From NCBI GenBank assembly GCA_024742415.1, contig JANSYN010000002.1:410384-474383 (forward strand): a stretch of DNA of 64,000 bases. The letters run 5' to 3'. Of the stretch, positions 17,657 through 27,051 are shown one piece after another. Below the pieces are notes generated by a model. It was not told the origin of the DNA. It saw only the letters and a program-made list of their open reading frames with translations, and did not search any database. The position numbers and the translations under genes are program-made. This stretch comes from Gammaproteobacteria bacterium. GTDB taxonomy: Bacteria > Pseudomonadota > Gammaproteobacteria > Pseudomonadales > Halieaceae. The first letter of the stretch is position 1, and every line of letters begins with the position of its first letter.

Positions 17657-19471
17657 ATGCGACTCACTATAACAACACGAACACTGTGCGGCGCAGCAGC
17701 ACTCGCCCTGGGCATCAGCGGCTGTTCGGACGGCAAAGACGCCACCGCCACACCCCCGGTCATGATGAGCTGTGCCGCCGCAGCGACGCAGGCCGTGCAA
17801 TCGTGCATGCGCACAGTGAATGCCGCCATCGGCGCATGCTACTTTGAGCAGGACGGGCCTTGTCAGGACAATAACCCCGACATACTCGCGGCGCACAATG
17901 ACCTTGAGGCGTCCATACAGGACCACTGCGCGGACGCTGAGTTTCTCAATCTCTCGACCGACGCGCTGGTCGGCCGCCTGGCGGACACCTGCCAATCCCA
18001 GGCCGACTCGCTGGGCTGGCGCACTTTTGGCGGGCCACAGGGTGCCATCTGGCCAGATACCAACGATGCACAACGCGCCTGCCTGCAAACCGCGCACAGC
18101 AGCGCCAGTGCATTCCTGCAGGACGCGGTTGCCGCCAAAAGTGATTGCCTGCTGGATGCAAGCTGTGACGCCAGCGCCCTGCAGGCGCAGCAGGAAGCCG
18201 CCGCCCAGGAGGCATCTGCAGCCATCGGCGACGACTGCGAAGATCTCGCCGCCATGGTGGCGCTGACCCCGCAGCAGTACATCACCAACACCGGCGACCA
18301 GATAGACTGCACCGTGGCTGCCGCGCATGCGGACACCGCGGCGCTGGGACTGTCGTGCGGCCCCAGTAACGTGGACGCCGCACCCGCGCGCGGACAGTGG
18401 ACGCAGATCGTCCTCGACAGCAACAAGTGGGGCACGATGTGCGGCGACGGCAGTGAGTATGCCATTCACGTTCGGCTCGCGCCGGAAGGCGAACCCCTGG
18501 ACCGGGTGCTGGTTGGTCTGCAGGGCGGCGGCGTGTGCCTGTTTGAAGAAGATTGCAAGGCACGCTTCGCTGCCAGCCCGGACCTCTTCAACGCCCAGGA
18601 CGACCTGCCACTGGGCGGCGGTATTGCCTCGGACGACCCGGACAACCCGTTTGCCAACTGGACCAAGGTCTACTTGCCCTACTGCAACCAGGACGTTTTT
18701 ATCGGCGGGGGCATTGTTGAGGATTTTGGCGAGCTGCAGCTACCGCGCTATGGCACCATCAACCTGCGCGCGGGAATGCGCGTCGTTCGCGACATCATCT
18801 GGCAGGCCATGGATGCCGGCACCGACACCGGCTATCGACCCGATGAACTGATCGCACTGTTTGGCGGCTTTTCTGCCGGCGGCTACGGGGCGCTGTACAA
18901 CTATCACTGGGTGCTCGATGACCTGCTGTGGCCGCGCACCGCCGCCTACCCCGACGCGGGCGGCGCCCTGGATAACGGCTCTGTTGCGGGCGTTCGTGGG
19001 CTGGGCTTTGTGAAAATCCCTGCGTGGGGCGCGCAACCCTACCTGCCCCCCTACTGCTTCAGTGGTGACTGCGCCGTTGGCCCCGACAACTATCGGGCGT
19101 TTTCTCCGCGCCTGAAGCAGGTCCCGCAGCAGCAGTTCCTGATCGTATCGAACCAGAAGGACAACACCCAACAGGGCGACGCCTTCTTTGACGACGAGGC
19201 GCAATGGATTGACGCCATGCGCGCCGCCTACTGCGACACCAAGGACCTGCCGGGTATTCAATGGTATTTGACCAGCGATTCCGTCAACAGCGTACACGTC
19301 GTGTCGGTACGCGATGAGTTCTACTACGGCGCAGTCGCCGGCGAGCGCATGGTGGACTGGTTCTGGCGCGCAGTGACCGACCCCGATTCCGTTGAGGATC
19401 GGGCCGAGGAAGGCAACTTTACCACCGACATTCCGGGTTCGAATCCGTTCCCGTGTGAATTACCGCTATAG
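17657..19471 (+). CDS. pectinacetylesterase/Notum-like hydrolase, lipoprotein
   Basis: About 604 residues. A lipoprotein signal ends at C23 (GISGC), followed by a roughly 200-residue Cys-rich, Ala-rich N-terminal region. The C-terminal part matches the pectinacetylesterase (PAE/Notum) family: 'LQGGGVCLFEEDC' is the family's oxyanion segment, G-F-S406-A-G-G is the nucleophile elbow, and a His near 546 ('SVHVVSV') is the likely base. Family members remove acyl groups from sugars or proteins. The start at 17657 has AGGAGA upstream; coding frame further upstream belongs to overlap with the previous gene. Second gene of the operon 15684-20286. Confidence 0.75.
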   Translation: MRLTITTRTLCGAAALALGISGCSDGKDATATPPVMMSCAAAATQAVQSCMRTVNAAIGACYFEQDGPCQDNNPDILAAHNDLEASIQDHCADAEFLNLSTDALVGRLADTCQSQADSLGWRTFGGPQGAIWPDTNDAQRACLQTAHSSASAFLQDAVAAKSDCLLDASCDASALQAQQEAAAQEASAAIGDDCEDLAAMVALTPQQYITNTGDQIDCTVAAAHADTAALGLSCGPSNVDAAPARGQWTQIVLDSNKWGTMCGDGSEYAIHVRLAPEGEPLDRVLVGLQGGGVCLFEEDCKARFAASPDLFNAQDDLPLGGGIASDDPDNPFANWTKVYLPYCNQDVFIGGGIVEDFGELQLPRYGTINLRAGMRVVRDIIWQAMDAGTDTGYRPDELIALFGGFSAGGYGALYNYHWVLDDLLWPRTAAYPDAGGALDNGSVAGVRGLGFVKIPAWGAQPYLPPYCFSGDCAVGPDNYRAFSPRLKQVPQQQFLIVSNQKDNTQQGDAFFDDEAQWIDAMRAAYCDTKDLPGIQWYLTSDSVNSVHVVSVRDEFYYGAVAGERMVDWFWRAVTDPDSVEDRAEEGNFTTDIPGSNPFPCELPL

Positions 19472-19485
19472 CCCTGGAGACGAGC

Positions 19486-20286
19486 ATGTCATTAATGGAC
19501 AAATTTTCACTCAAGAATAAAGTCGCCGTCATCACTGGCGCCGGCAAGGGCATCGGTGCGTCGATTGCGCGCACCTTTGCCGAGGCCGGTGCAGACGTTG
19601 TGCTGGGCGCACGCACCGAGGCTGACCTGGAAAGCGTTGCCGCCGACGTGCGCGCCTTTGGTCGTGAAGCGCTGGTGGTTCCTACGGACGTACTGGACTT
19701 CGACCAGCTACAACACCTGGCCGACAGCGCCAGGGCCCGTTTCGGGCGTATCGACATTCTGGTCAACAACGCCGGCGGCTTTCCGCCCAAGCCTGCACTG
19801 GATACCACTGCCCGGGAACTGGAGGGCGCGTTTCGCTTTAACGTGACCACCGCGTTCGAGCTGACCCGCATCTGCGCTCCCATCATGGTGGAGAACACCG
19901 ACGGCGGCTGCGTACTGAATATCTCGTCTATCGCCGGGCACAAACCCACGCCCTGGTTTGCCGCCTACGGCACCGCCAAAGGCGCGTTGTCGCTGCTGAC
20001 ACAGGAACTTGCCCAGGAGTTTGCGCCCCGGATCCGCGTTAATGCTATTGCTGTTGGTTCGACCAAAACTGACGCACTGAACACCGTGCTGACCCCTGAG
20101 ATCGAGCAAACCATGGTCGACCTGACGCCGATGGCGCGTCTGGGCGAGGTGGAAGACATCGCACTGGGAGCGCTGTACCTGTGCTCGCCCGCGGCCAGCT
20201 ACGTCACCGGAGACATTCTGGGCGTCAATGGCGGCCTGGAGCGGCTCAATATGCAAATGCCACGTGCCTGGGGCGGTATTGGTTAA
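19486..20286 (+). CDS. SDR family oxidoreductase
   Basis: A 266-residue classical short-chain dehydrogenase. It has TGAGKGIG at 18-24, NNAG at 94-97 and the catalytic S147/S148, Y161 and K165 (YGTAK). It resembles 7-alpha-hydroxysteroid dehydrogenase and glucose-dehydrogenase-type SDRs, but the substrate cannot be assigned. GGAGA lies five bases before the ATG, and the gene begins 14 bp after the pectinacetylesterase-like gene, so it is the cytoplasmic member of an operon whose first two products are exported. Confidence 0.88.
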   Translation: MSLMDKFSLKNKVAVITGAGKGIGASIARTFAEAGADVVLGARTEADLESVAADVRAFGREALVVPTDVLDFDQLQHLADSARARFGRIDILVNNAGGFPPKPALDTTARELEGAFRFNVTTAFELTRICAPIMVENTDGGCVLNISSIAGHKPTPWFAAYGTAKGALSLLTQELAQEFAPRIRVNAIAVGSTKTDALNTVLTPEIEQTMVDLTPMARLGEVEDIALGALYLCSPAASYVTGDILGVNGGLERLNMQMPRAWGGIG

Positions 20287-20397
20287 CAGTTGTGGGCCAG
20301 GCAACCGCCAATCACCCGATTATGGCCATTTATGACCAAATGGGGTTTCGGCGGCAGCAGTACACTTTGCGCAATGGATGTACTGGAGGTCAACGCA

Positions 20398-21243
20398 ATG
20401 CCACTTCTCTCACATACCCCTGACAACGTCTCTATCAAGCCGCGCAATAGAGAGTATGCCATCGCCCAGTGCCTGGGTAAGGACTGGTTTGACGACCACG
20501 CCTTCAAAACAGCCTGGTTCAATTCCATGTCGATCCTGTTCCCGCTGGGCGAGAAATTCTTCATCGACAGCGTGCGTCACTACGCCAAGCGCATCGAGGA
20601 TCCGAAACTGCAGGAAGAAATCCGCGGTTTCTGCGGCCAGGAGGGCTACCACCGCCGCGAGCACCAGCGCTACAACGAGACGCTGTGCGCAGCGCGCGGC
20701 TATGACCTGGCGCTCATGGAAGGCCGCCTGCAGAAGAACCTCGACCGCGCGTACAAGTTTCTCTCGGCCCGGCAGCGTCTGGCGGGCACTGCGGCAGTTG
20801 AACACATTACGGCGATCATGGCCGAATCGGAGCTGGCTGACGAAAACCCCATGATCCAGAATGTCGACCCCACCATGAAGCAACTGTGGGACTGGCATGC
20901 CGCCGAAGAAATGGAACACAAGGCGGTGGCCTTTGATGTCTACCGCGCCATCGGCGGCACTGAAAAGATGCGCAAAGGTGCGATGCGCCGCGTCACGGTT
21001 TTTCTGATGCTCGACGTGCTACGCAACGTCATCCACATGCTCAGGTGCGATGGCAAGCTGTGGAACCTGCGCCTGTGGGCTGAGGGCGTGAAGTTCCTGT
21101 TCGGCAAAGACGGAATCCTGCGTCGTGTTGGTCCCGCCTATAAGGATTATTTCCGCGAGGGCTTTCACCCCTGGGACCGCGACACACGGCACCTGCTACA
21201 ACACTGGAACGAAACCGACGTCGCACCACAGGCCGCTGCCTGA
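20398..21243 (+). CDS. predicted metal-dependent hydrolase (PF10118-like)
   Basis: A 281-residue mostly helical protein. Two H/E motifs ('EGYHRREHQRYNE' and 'HAAEEMEHKAVAFD') give a di-metal-like set of ligands, typical of the PF10118 family annotated as predicted metal-dependent hydrolases, whose helices resemble ferritin-like proteins. No function has been proven for the family. GGAGGT lies seven bases before the ATG at 20398; an in-frame ATG eight codons earlier is less well placed. It follows the SDR by 111 bp and ends just before a strong terminator, so it could be the last gene of that transcript. Confidence 0.8.
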   Translation: MPLLSHTPDNVSIKPRNREYAIAQCLGKDWFDDHAFKTAWFNSMSILFPLGEKFFIDSVRHYAKRIEDPKLQEEIRGFCGQEGYHRREHQRYNETLCAARGYDLALMEGRLQKNLDRAYKFLSARQRLAGTAAVEHITAIMAESELADENPMIQNVDPTMKQLWDWHAAEEMEHKAVAFDVYRAIGGTEKMRKGAMRRVTVFLMLDVLRNVIHMLRCDGKLWNLRLWAEGVKFLFGKDGILRRVGPAYKDYFREGFHPWDRDTRHLLQHWNETDVAPQAAA

Positions 21244-21257
21244 CCCTGCAGCAAACG

Positions 21258-21283
21258 AAAAGGCGCCTACGGGCGTCTTTTTT
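21258..21283. terminator. bidirectional rho-independent terminator
   Basis: A 10 bp stem (AAAAGGCGCC with GGCGTCTTTT, one G-U pair, loop TACG) with T run on the plus strand and a shorter one on the minus strand. It lies between two convergent genes and can serve both. Confidence 0.92.
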
Positions 21284-21297
21284 GTTCGTGCAACGCG

Positions 21298-22167
21298 CTA
21301 GGTAAACTGGCTGATGATGTCGTCGGCATAGCGTTTCACGCCGTCTATCTTCTTCTCAAGTTCGTCGGTTTCGCCATGGTAAAACGGCCACGGCATCGTC
21401 AGGATGTGGGTGACGCCCGCGTCTTCCAGGCGTTTATAACCGTCGACATCCCAGGCGTCCGACGGCGTTGCCATCACGCTGAAAGACTTGTCCTGGGTTC
21501 CGTACTCGCGACGCCAGGCCTGGATTCTGTCGATTGACGCGATGATCTCTTCGCTGGTTTGCAGGTCAGTGACCCAGCCGTCACCCAGGCGCGCGGCGCG
21601 CTTCATGGCGGGGTCGGAAATTCCCCCGATCCAGATGGGAATATAGTCTGTCGGCGCGGGGTTCATCTCCAGCGCGTCAAACTGATAGTGCTGCCCCTGG
21701 TACTCCACCAGTTCGCCCGTCCACAGCAGGCGCAGTATTTCCAGCATTTCATCGGTGCGCTTGCCGCGTGTGCGAAAGTCCGCTTCCATCAAGGCAAATT
21801 CGTCTGCCGACCAGCCCACACCAATGGCCGGTATGACGCGATTATTGGATACGATCGCCGCCGTGCTGATGGCCTTGGCCACCAGGAACGGGTTGCGCAT
21901 GGGCAGCACGAAAATATTGTTGGTAAAGCGCAGCTGCTTGGTAATGGTGGCCAGCGCGCCAATCATTACCCATGGGTCCGGCCAATCGGTAAAGGGCTGC
22001 CAGCGACGCGAGCCATCTTCGGTGTAGGGGTAAGGCGTGCTGATCTGCTCGGGATTCACCACGTGATCGGAAAACGACATGGCATACCAGCCATGTTCAT
22101 CGGCCACGGGCGCCAGTTCAGTCAGGTGTGCAACGCTACTGAACGACGTACTAATAATAAACTTCAT
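21298..22167 (-). CDS. LLM-class flavin-dependent oxidoreductase (TIGR03619-like)
   Basis: A 289-residue luciferase-like TIM-barrel protein. The N-terminal 'MKFIISTSFSSVAHLTELA' strand, the 'SDHVVNPEQ' loop, 'GVGWSADEF' and 'PIWIGGISDPAMKRAARLG' segments are those of the F420- or FMN-dependent subfamily TIGR03619. The start at 22167 is set by the beginning of family homology; an in-frame ATG 11 codons upstream lacks a Shine-Dalgarno too, so it remains possible. The gene is monocistronic and convergent with the PF10118-like gene. Substrate unknown. Confidence 0.85.
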   Translation of the reverse strand: MKFIISTSFSSVAHLTELAPVADEHGWYAMSFSDHVVNPEQISTPYPYTEDGSRRWQPFTDWPDPWVMIGALATITKQLRFTNNIFVLPMRNPFLVAKAISTAAIVSNNRVIPAIGVGWSADEFALMEADFRTRGKRTDEMLEILRLLWTGELVEYQGQHYQFDALEMNPAPTDYIPIWIGGISDPAMKRAARLGDGWVTDLQTSEEIIASIDRIQAWRREYGTQDKSFSVMATPSDAWDVDGYKRLEDAGVTHILTMPWPFYHGETDELEKKIDGVKRYADDIISQFT

Positions 22168-22317
22168 AGTGAACTCTGCTGCCAAGGGGTTTGCATGCAA
22201 TGCATGCGTTGAAATTTCATCGTTTCACAAGAGCCTGTGGCGGGTTCACGCCGCAACCGCCACGGGCCGGCCCGGAAAGCACCGCGCCGAACCCGACAGG
22301 ATTCTGCCAGGTTTCAA

Positions 22318-22875
22318 TCAGAGGTTGGGCTCTTTCGAGATATTGATCAGCTTGCTGGGCTCAACATAAATGTAGGACAGGCACTGGCCCTCCTCGGCGT
22401 TGAACATATCCAGGTGATCACCCATGGTGCAATGCTGTGCATCGTGCACGCGAATCCACACGATCTCATGACAGCCAATGCCATTAAACTGAATGCGCTT
22501 GTACTGGTCGCGCCCGGGCTTGATGGAAGTAAATGACTGCGAGCGATGATCGAAAACAACGTTCTTGTCGTTGTAGACAGAAAAGCGCGGTACCAGGCTC
22601 CTGATCTTGAAGCCCAGGTTATTCTGCAGGCGCAACTGCAAGCCGCAGGCGTCCTGCATTTCCTTGACCTCGGTTACCGTGAGCACGGCGCTGGTTTCGG
22701 GGTTGCCCGGCTCCACCTCAACAAAATCCCAGGTATGGTCGCCACGCAATACCACCACGCGCCCATCGCTGGTGACAGCTTCGACCTCGCCGTCGAGATG
22801 ACCCTGCGCGCCAGCGCTGATCGAAAGCGTTGCAACGACAAGGGCAACAATGTGCAGCTTTGCATAATTAAGCAT
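22318..22875 (-). CDS. secreted hypothetical protein
   Basis: A 185-residue protein with a signal peptide (hydrophobic 8-20, likely cleavage after AGA). After the signal, 'SDGRVVVLRGDHTWDFVE' looks like the short strand motif of the DUF3157-type periplasmic proteins; the rest is beta-rich with four Cys (for example in 'QDACGLQL' and 'QHCTMGD') that may form disulphides. No function is known. It lies 150 bp upstream of the LLM gene on the same strand. Confidence 0.6.
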   Translation of the reverse strand: MLNYAKLHIVALVVATLSISAGAQGHLDGEVEAVTSDGRVVVLRGDHTWDFVEVEPGNPETSAVLTVTEVKEMQDACGLQLRLQNNLGFKIRSLVPRFSVYNDKNVVFDHRSQSFTSIKPGRDQYKRIQFNGIGCHEIVWIRVHDAQHCTMGDHLDMFNAEEGQCLSYIYVEPSKLINISKEPNL

Positions 22876-23316
22876 GATGAATTCCGCGTGAGTGGCTACT
22901 ATTTTCTAACGATACTTTCCCGCTACAGATGCTTCCCGGCCACAGTAGATGATTCGCTGATTCACTGACCGGGCTGGCGCCTCGTGCTGTATCCAACGCC
23001 AGGCGTCGGCTCCGGTCACCCGGTATCTGGCGCTGGCACGAACAAAAAAATCACAGGGCGCGATCCATGCAAGACGCTTGTACAAACCATACAAAAACCC
23101 TTGCAGAACCACTGCCTGACCCATGCCGAACCCATGCCGAACCCATGCCGAACCCATGCCGAACCCATGCACGACCCACGCCCAACAGCGACCGTTCAAG
23201 CGCAACTAGAGTAGCTGTTCTACTCTGAGCAATGCAATACCTCAGGTGCTGTGGCGGTTTGACAACACAACATATCAAGAGGTTTCATAGCACTACGTGA
23301 CACAGGCCACAAAATA
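22876..23316. other. intergenic region with tandem repeat
   Basis: This 441 bp gap between divergent genes contains an 11 bp tandem array (23120-23170) in which open frames run through as Gly/Met/Trp- or Pro/Met-rich nonsense. No convincing gene or RNA is seen. Confidence 0.6.
23120..23170. repeat. short tandem array, 4.6 x 11 bp
   Basis: Four perfect copies of CCCATGCCGAA followed by a partial fifth copy. It lies about 150 bp upstream of the SCP2/PhyH gene. Confidence 0.95.
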
Positions 23317-24525
23317 ATGACGACTGACCTTCGCACCAGGCACGACGCCGACATCGCTGAAACTTCGCTGGATGCGTTTTTCGGCGTCACTTTCCCAGCG
23401 CTTGTGCAACGCAATGCACAGCATCTGCACCCCTGGCTGGGTACGCGCCAGCTGCCGGACCTGACATTCCAGTGTGGCGATCGACACTGGCGGCTCTCGC
23501 AACGCAACGGCGGTGTGGTCGCCGCACCCGGCGCAGCCGCAACAGGTCCCTGCGTGAAACTCGACGAGGAGGAGTTTTCCGGCCTGGTCAACGACCAGTA
23601 CACCCCGATGACCTTCCTCGTGGGCGGCACGCTGAACATGGAACGTGGCGGCATCGGCGAACTGCTGGATTGGTGGCTGGTGCTGCGCGCCCTGATTGAT
23701 GCCAGGACCATAGGCTGCGCAGCACCGCTGGATTTTCCGGGGCTCGACGGTCAACCGCTTGATCTACGGCACGGCTTTCACCCCGATGATGCCATTGAAC
23801 AGATGCGCCACTTTCTGCAAACCGCTGGATTCCTGCACATCAAGGGCCTGTTCAGCGAACAGGAGATGACGGCCATCTCCGCTGATATCGATGCCAACCA
23901 GCACAAGTACCAGGAAGGCGACAACAAGAGCTGGTGGGCGACCACGAAATCAGGCGAGCGCAGGCTCGTTCGCCTGCAGGCGTTTGACCAGTTGTCGCAG
24001 CCCACCGCCGCGTTGCTGCAGGACCCACGGTTTTTGCGCCTCGGTGACATCACCGGTGACGGGCACAGGCACAGCGGCCTGGCAGGCAATGCCATCGAGG
24101 CGCTGATCAAGCCGCTGGATGTCGTCAAGGGCATCTCAGACCTGCCCTGGCACAAGGACTGTTCGCTCGGTCGACACAGCTATGAATGCTGCAGCCTCAC
24201 TGTTGGGGTATCGATCACCGGGGCCGGCCCGGACTCTGGCCAGTTGCGCGTCATCGCCGGCTCACATCGCGTTCTGATGTGGCCCTCGCTGATCTCGGAC
24301 GCCGATGCCCAGGGTTTGCCGATCATTGATCTGCCGACGCAAACAGGCGATGTCACCCTGCACCTGAGCTGCACGCACCATATGGCACAGGCTCCCACGG
24401 CCAGGGAGCGGCGTGTACTCTATACGAGCTTCCGCTTGCCCCACGCAGCCGATGCGGCCGGCAGGGCAGCCCGCGAACGCATCAGCCGCAGCCGTGAAGC
24501 GGCCTACAAAAACGTCTCGCAATAA
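23317..24525 (+). CDS. PhyH-type dioxygenase with SCP2-like N-terminal domain
   Basis: A 402-residue protein that seems to join two domains. Residues about 25-125, with 'VKLDEEEFSGLVND' and 'FLVGGTLNMERGG', have the strand pattern of SCP2 sterol-carrier domains. Residues about 150-380 form a phytanoyl-CoA-dioxygenase-like Fe(II)/2-oxoglutarate fold: H279-K-D281 (PWHKD), a distal His at 354/355 (THHM) and a following Arg (ARERRV). Such a fusion suggests hydroxylation of a lipid or sterol-like molecule held by the SCP2 part, which is inference. No strong Shine-Dalgarno is seen. A GT4 gene follows 122 bp later on the same strand. Confidence 0.75.
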   Translation: MTTDLRTRHDADIAETSLDAFFGVTFPALVQRNAQHLHPWLGTRQLPDLTFQCGDRHWRLSQRNGGVVAAPGAAATGPCVKLDEEEFSGLVNDQYTPMTFLVGGTLNMERGGIGELLDWWLVLRALIDARTIGCAAPLDFPGLDGQPLDLRHGFHPDDAIEQMRHFLQTAGFLHIKGLFSEQEMTAISADIDANQHKYQEGDNKSWWATTKSGERRLVRLQAFDQLSQPTAALLQDPRFLRLGDITGDGHRHSGLAGNAIEALIKPLDVVKGISDLPWHKDCSLGRHSYECCSLTVGVSITGAGPDSGQLRVIAGSHRVLMWPSLISDADAQGLPIIDLPTQTGDVTLHLSCTHHMAQAPTARERRVLYTSFRLPHAADAAGRAARERISRSREAAYKNVSQ

Positions 24526-24647
24526 ATGGTGGCGGCAGGCACAGCGGGGCTCGTCATGCTGCCTCACGCGTTGCCCGCTGTGCTGATGCTGCGCACGAAT
24601 GAGGCGCCGGTTTGGCAGCCACAACGCACAAGCCACGGATCCCGCCC

Positions 24648-25883
24648 ATGAAACCCAGAATCCTCTTTGTGCACACTGTCTGCCCGTCACAGTTCAGTGA
24701 TTTGTGTGAGTACCTCAACAGTGCCGGCCTTGCCCAGGCCTACTACATGACGACCCCGGGCAACCTTGAACGTAATCAATCCCGCTACCAGAATCTGCTG
24801 CCGCTAAAACCGGACGGCAACATGATGGCGCCCTACGCCTACTATTACTCAGGCAAGGTGGAGCGCGCGGGGCGTATCGGCATAGGGCTGTATCGGGAGA
24901 TCAAGGCGTTACTGAAAAAACGCAAGTTCGACCTTGTCGTCGCCCATGGCAGCCTGGGGTCACCGCACTTCATCTTTGACGAGTTTGACCTGCCGGTCAT
25001 TACCTATATCGAGTTTCCCTCCTACGCGGATCATGGCTGGGATCCGAAGTATCCGCCGACCGACGCACAGCGACTGGTAGACAAGAACATGCAGATGCTC
25101 TCTTACTACGAGGCCATCAAGAGCGCGCGCACGCTAGTGCCCACCGAATATGCCCGGCGTATGTTTCCCGACTACCTGCAGCCCACGATCGTGGCGCAGT
25201 TCGAAGGCATAGACACCGACAAAGTTGCGCAGCGCGAGCCCTGCGACGTGGCACTGCCAACAGACAAGAAGTTGCTGGGCTTTGCAGCACGGGATCTCAG
25301 TTCAGCCAAGGGGCTTGACAGTTTCATCGCCACGGCCAAACACCTGACCGCACAACGGCAGGACATTCACTTCGTTATTATCGGTGACCCTGCATCGACC
25401 ACGTACGGCTATGAGCAGATTTTCCTCGATCGCAAGTACGGCAAGAACAGTGGGGTGCACTTCATCGATCACCTGCTGCGCCAGCACAAGCTCGACACAC
25501 AATACATCACGCGAACCGGCAAGCTGCCCTACAACCAGTTTTCTGACCTGTTGCACCGCATCGACGCCTTTATGTACCCGGTGAAGTATGGCAGCGGCAA
25601 CTGGGGCTTGCTGGAGCTTCTGGTACGCGGCAGGCCAGTGATTGCAGCGCAGCGCTGCTATGTGCCGGAAATGATCGAAGATGGTGTGAACGGTGTGCTG
25701 GTTGCACAGGATACGCCGGCCGCCTGGGCCGATGCGGTCTGTCGCGTGCTGGACGACGCGCCCCTGCGCCAGGCGCTTGGCCACAATGCCATGGACGCAG
25801 CGCGGCGCTACCACCTACCGCGCGCGGCACAGCACTACATGGCGCTGTTTAATGAGGTTATCGCGCAACACACAGCGCGCTGA
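24648..25883 (+). CDS. glycosyltransferase family 4 protein
   Basis: A 411-residue GT-B-type glycosyltransferase. The N-terminal half starts 'MKPRILFVHTVCPSQF', and the C-terminal Rossmann half (from about residue 200) carries 'LGFAARDLSSAKGLDSFI' and the E-x7-E-type nucleotide-sugar region ('PVKYGSGNWGLLELLVRGRPVIA'). It transfers a sugar from a nucleotide donor, probably in the cytoplasm; the acceptor is unknown. It is not in a polysaccharide cluster. The stop codon is only 8 bp from the stop of the convergent enoyl-CoA hydratase-like gene. Confidence 0.85.
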   Translation: MKPRILFVHTVCPSQFSDLCEYLNSAGLAQAYYMTTPGNLERNQSRYQNLLPLKPDGNMMAPYAYYYSGKVERAGRIGIGLYREIKALLKKRKFDLVVAHGSLGSPHFIFDEFDLPVITYIEFPSYADHGWDPKYPPTDAQRLVDKNMQMLSYYEAIKSARTLVPTEYARRMFPDYLQPTIVAQFEGIDTDKVAQREPCDVALPTDKKLLGFAARDLSSAKGLDSFIATAKHLTAQRQDIHFVIIGDPASTTYGYEQIFLDRKYGKNSGVHFIDHLLRQHKLDTQYITRTGKLPYNQFSDLLHRIDAFMYPVKYGSGNWGLLELLVRGRPVIAAQRCYVPEMIEDGVNGVLVAQDTPAAWADAVCRVLDDAPLRQALGHNAMDAARRYHLPRAAQHYMALFNEVIAQHTAR

Positions 25884-25891
25884 CGCATCGC

Positions 25892-26707
25892 TCAGTGCTC
25901 ATTCCATTCGTCAAAGGCATTCATCTGTGCAACAGACGCGCCTGCGTCATACGCTTGTTGCATCGCACGCATGGCGCTTTTGGCAGCGTCCGTGACCACA
26001 ACAGACTGAAACACCGATTGCTCCAGTGCGAGGGCCTCGCTCAAGGGCAGCGCACTGCCCTGCTGCAGTATGTTCTTCAGTGCAAACAGTGCCTCGGGCG
26101 ACTTCTGCGCCAGATTCACGGCTCGCGTGCGCGCCACGCGCAGGGCCTGCCCCGTGCCAACCACCTCATTCACGGCCCCTAGCGAGTGCAGTCTGGCTGC
26201 GCTCATCGGGCGGCCCAGCAACACCATCTCTGCCGCGGCGGACTGGCCGGCAAGGCGCGACAACCGACTGCAACCGCCGATACCCGTGGTCAGGCCCATG
26301 TTGATCTCCGGCTGGCAGAAGCGCGCCTGCTGCTCGGCAATGCGCAGGTCACAGGCCCAGCCGAATTCCGCACCGCCACCGGAACAATCGCCCGCGATCG
26401 CTGCAATGCTGATGCACTGCGCATGCGTGAGTTCCTGCTGGACCTCGAACCAGCCACTGCCGACAGCGGTTTGCGGCAAGCCCTCTACACCATTGGCCAG
26501 GTCTTCCAGCCATGCATGCTGCAGCCAGTGCCCGTCCAGGCCGGAGGCCAGTATAACGATGCGCGATCCGGATTCGCGGCAGGCGCGCAGCACGCCGGCG
26601 AGTTCGTCTACCGCAGCCCAGCTCAACTGGTTGCCACGCGGCGCATCGGTAAAGGTGATTTCAGCAATGCCCGCCGGGGATTGCTCAACTGCTATGTTAT
26701 GACTCAT
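25892..26707 (-). CDS. enoyl-CoA hydratase/isomerase family protein
   Basis: A 271-residue crotonase-fold protein. The oxyanion-hole segments 'GDCSGGGAEFGWACDLRIA' and the later 'PEINMGLTTGIGGCSRL' are in place, and the C-terminal helices ('SPEALFALKNIL') are complete. The first oxyanion segment (around 'DGHWLQHAW') departs from the usual A-G-A-D-x-K pattern, so the reaction may not be simple hydration. It acts on CoA thioesters in the cytoplasm. Single gene; no other beta-oxidation gene lies nearby. Confidence 0.82.
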   Translation of the reverse strand: MSHNIAVEQSPAGIAEITFTDAPRGNQLSWAAVDELAGVLRACRESGSRIVILASGLDGHWLQHAWLEDLANGVEGLPQTAVGSGWFEVQQELTHAQCISIAAIAGDCSGGGAEFGWACDLRIAEQQARFCQPEINMGLTTGIGGCSRLSRLAGQSAAAEMVLLGRPMSAARLHSLGAVNEVVGTGQALRVARTRAVNLAQKSPEALFALKNILQQGSALPLSEALALEQSVFQSVVVTDAAKSAMRAMQQAYDAGASVAQMNAFDEWNEH

Positions 26708-27051
26708 TGACGACGATCCCGCAGCAGGCGCCGCTCATCTGCATCGGGCAGCGCGCGTTGTCACATTCCGGTTTTGACTGTCATTGAAACTGTGACGGTG
26801 ATTGTAAGGGGTGGGAAGGATCATACCAGCAAGCGGCCAGCACCGGGCGCGACAGGCCCTGCGCGTGCCATTGTCGCCCTTGGACCCAGGCCCTTGGACC
26901 CAGGCCCTTAAACCTGGACACCTGGACCTTGGCCACTGCCCGCGGCCCTCTCCATCACTCTATGTCATAGATAACGCCGGGCTCCAGGTTTGGCTCACCC
27001 GCCATCGTTGGGGCTGCATCGCGCCGCTGCATGCCAGGCACGATAGCCGTT
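26708..27051. other. intergenic region, 344 bp
   Basis: It lies between two leftward genes. It holds a 14 bp direct repeat (26877-26918) within a stretch rich in GG/CC that could fold on the minus strand. No gene is seen. Confidence 0.5.
26877..26918. repeat. short tandem array, about 3 x 14 bp
   Basis: Two identical copies of CCCTTGGACCCAGG followed by a diverged third. The unit length equals that of the arrays at 8113 and 43857, but the sequence is unrelated. Confidence 0.85.

Noticed and set aside
22906..23278. Open frames with repeated Gly-Met-Gly-Ser-Ala-Trp-Val pattern
   Set aside because: Product of the 11 bp repeat read on the minus strand; low complexity.
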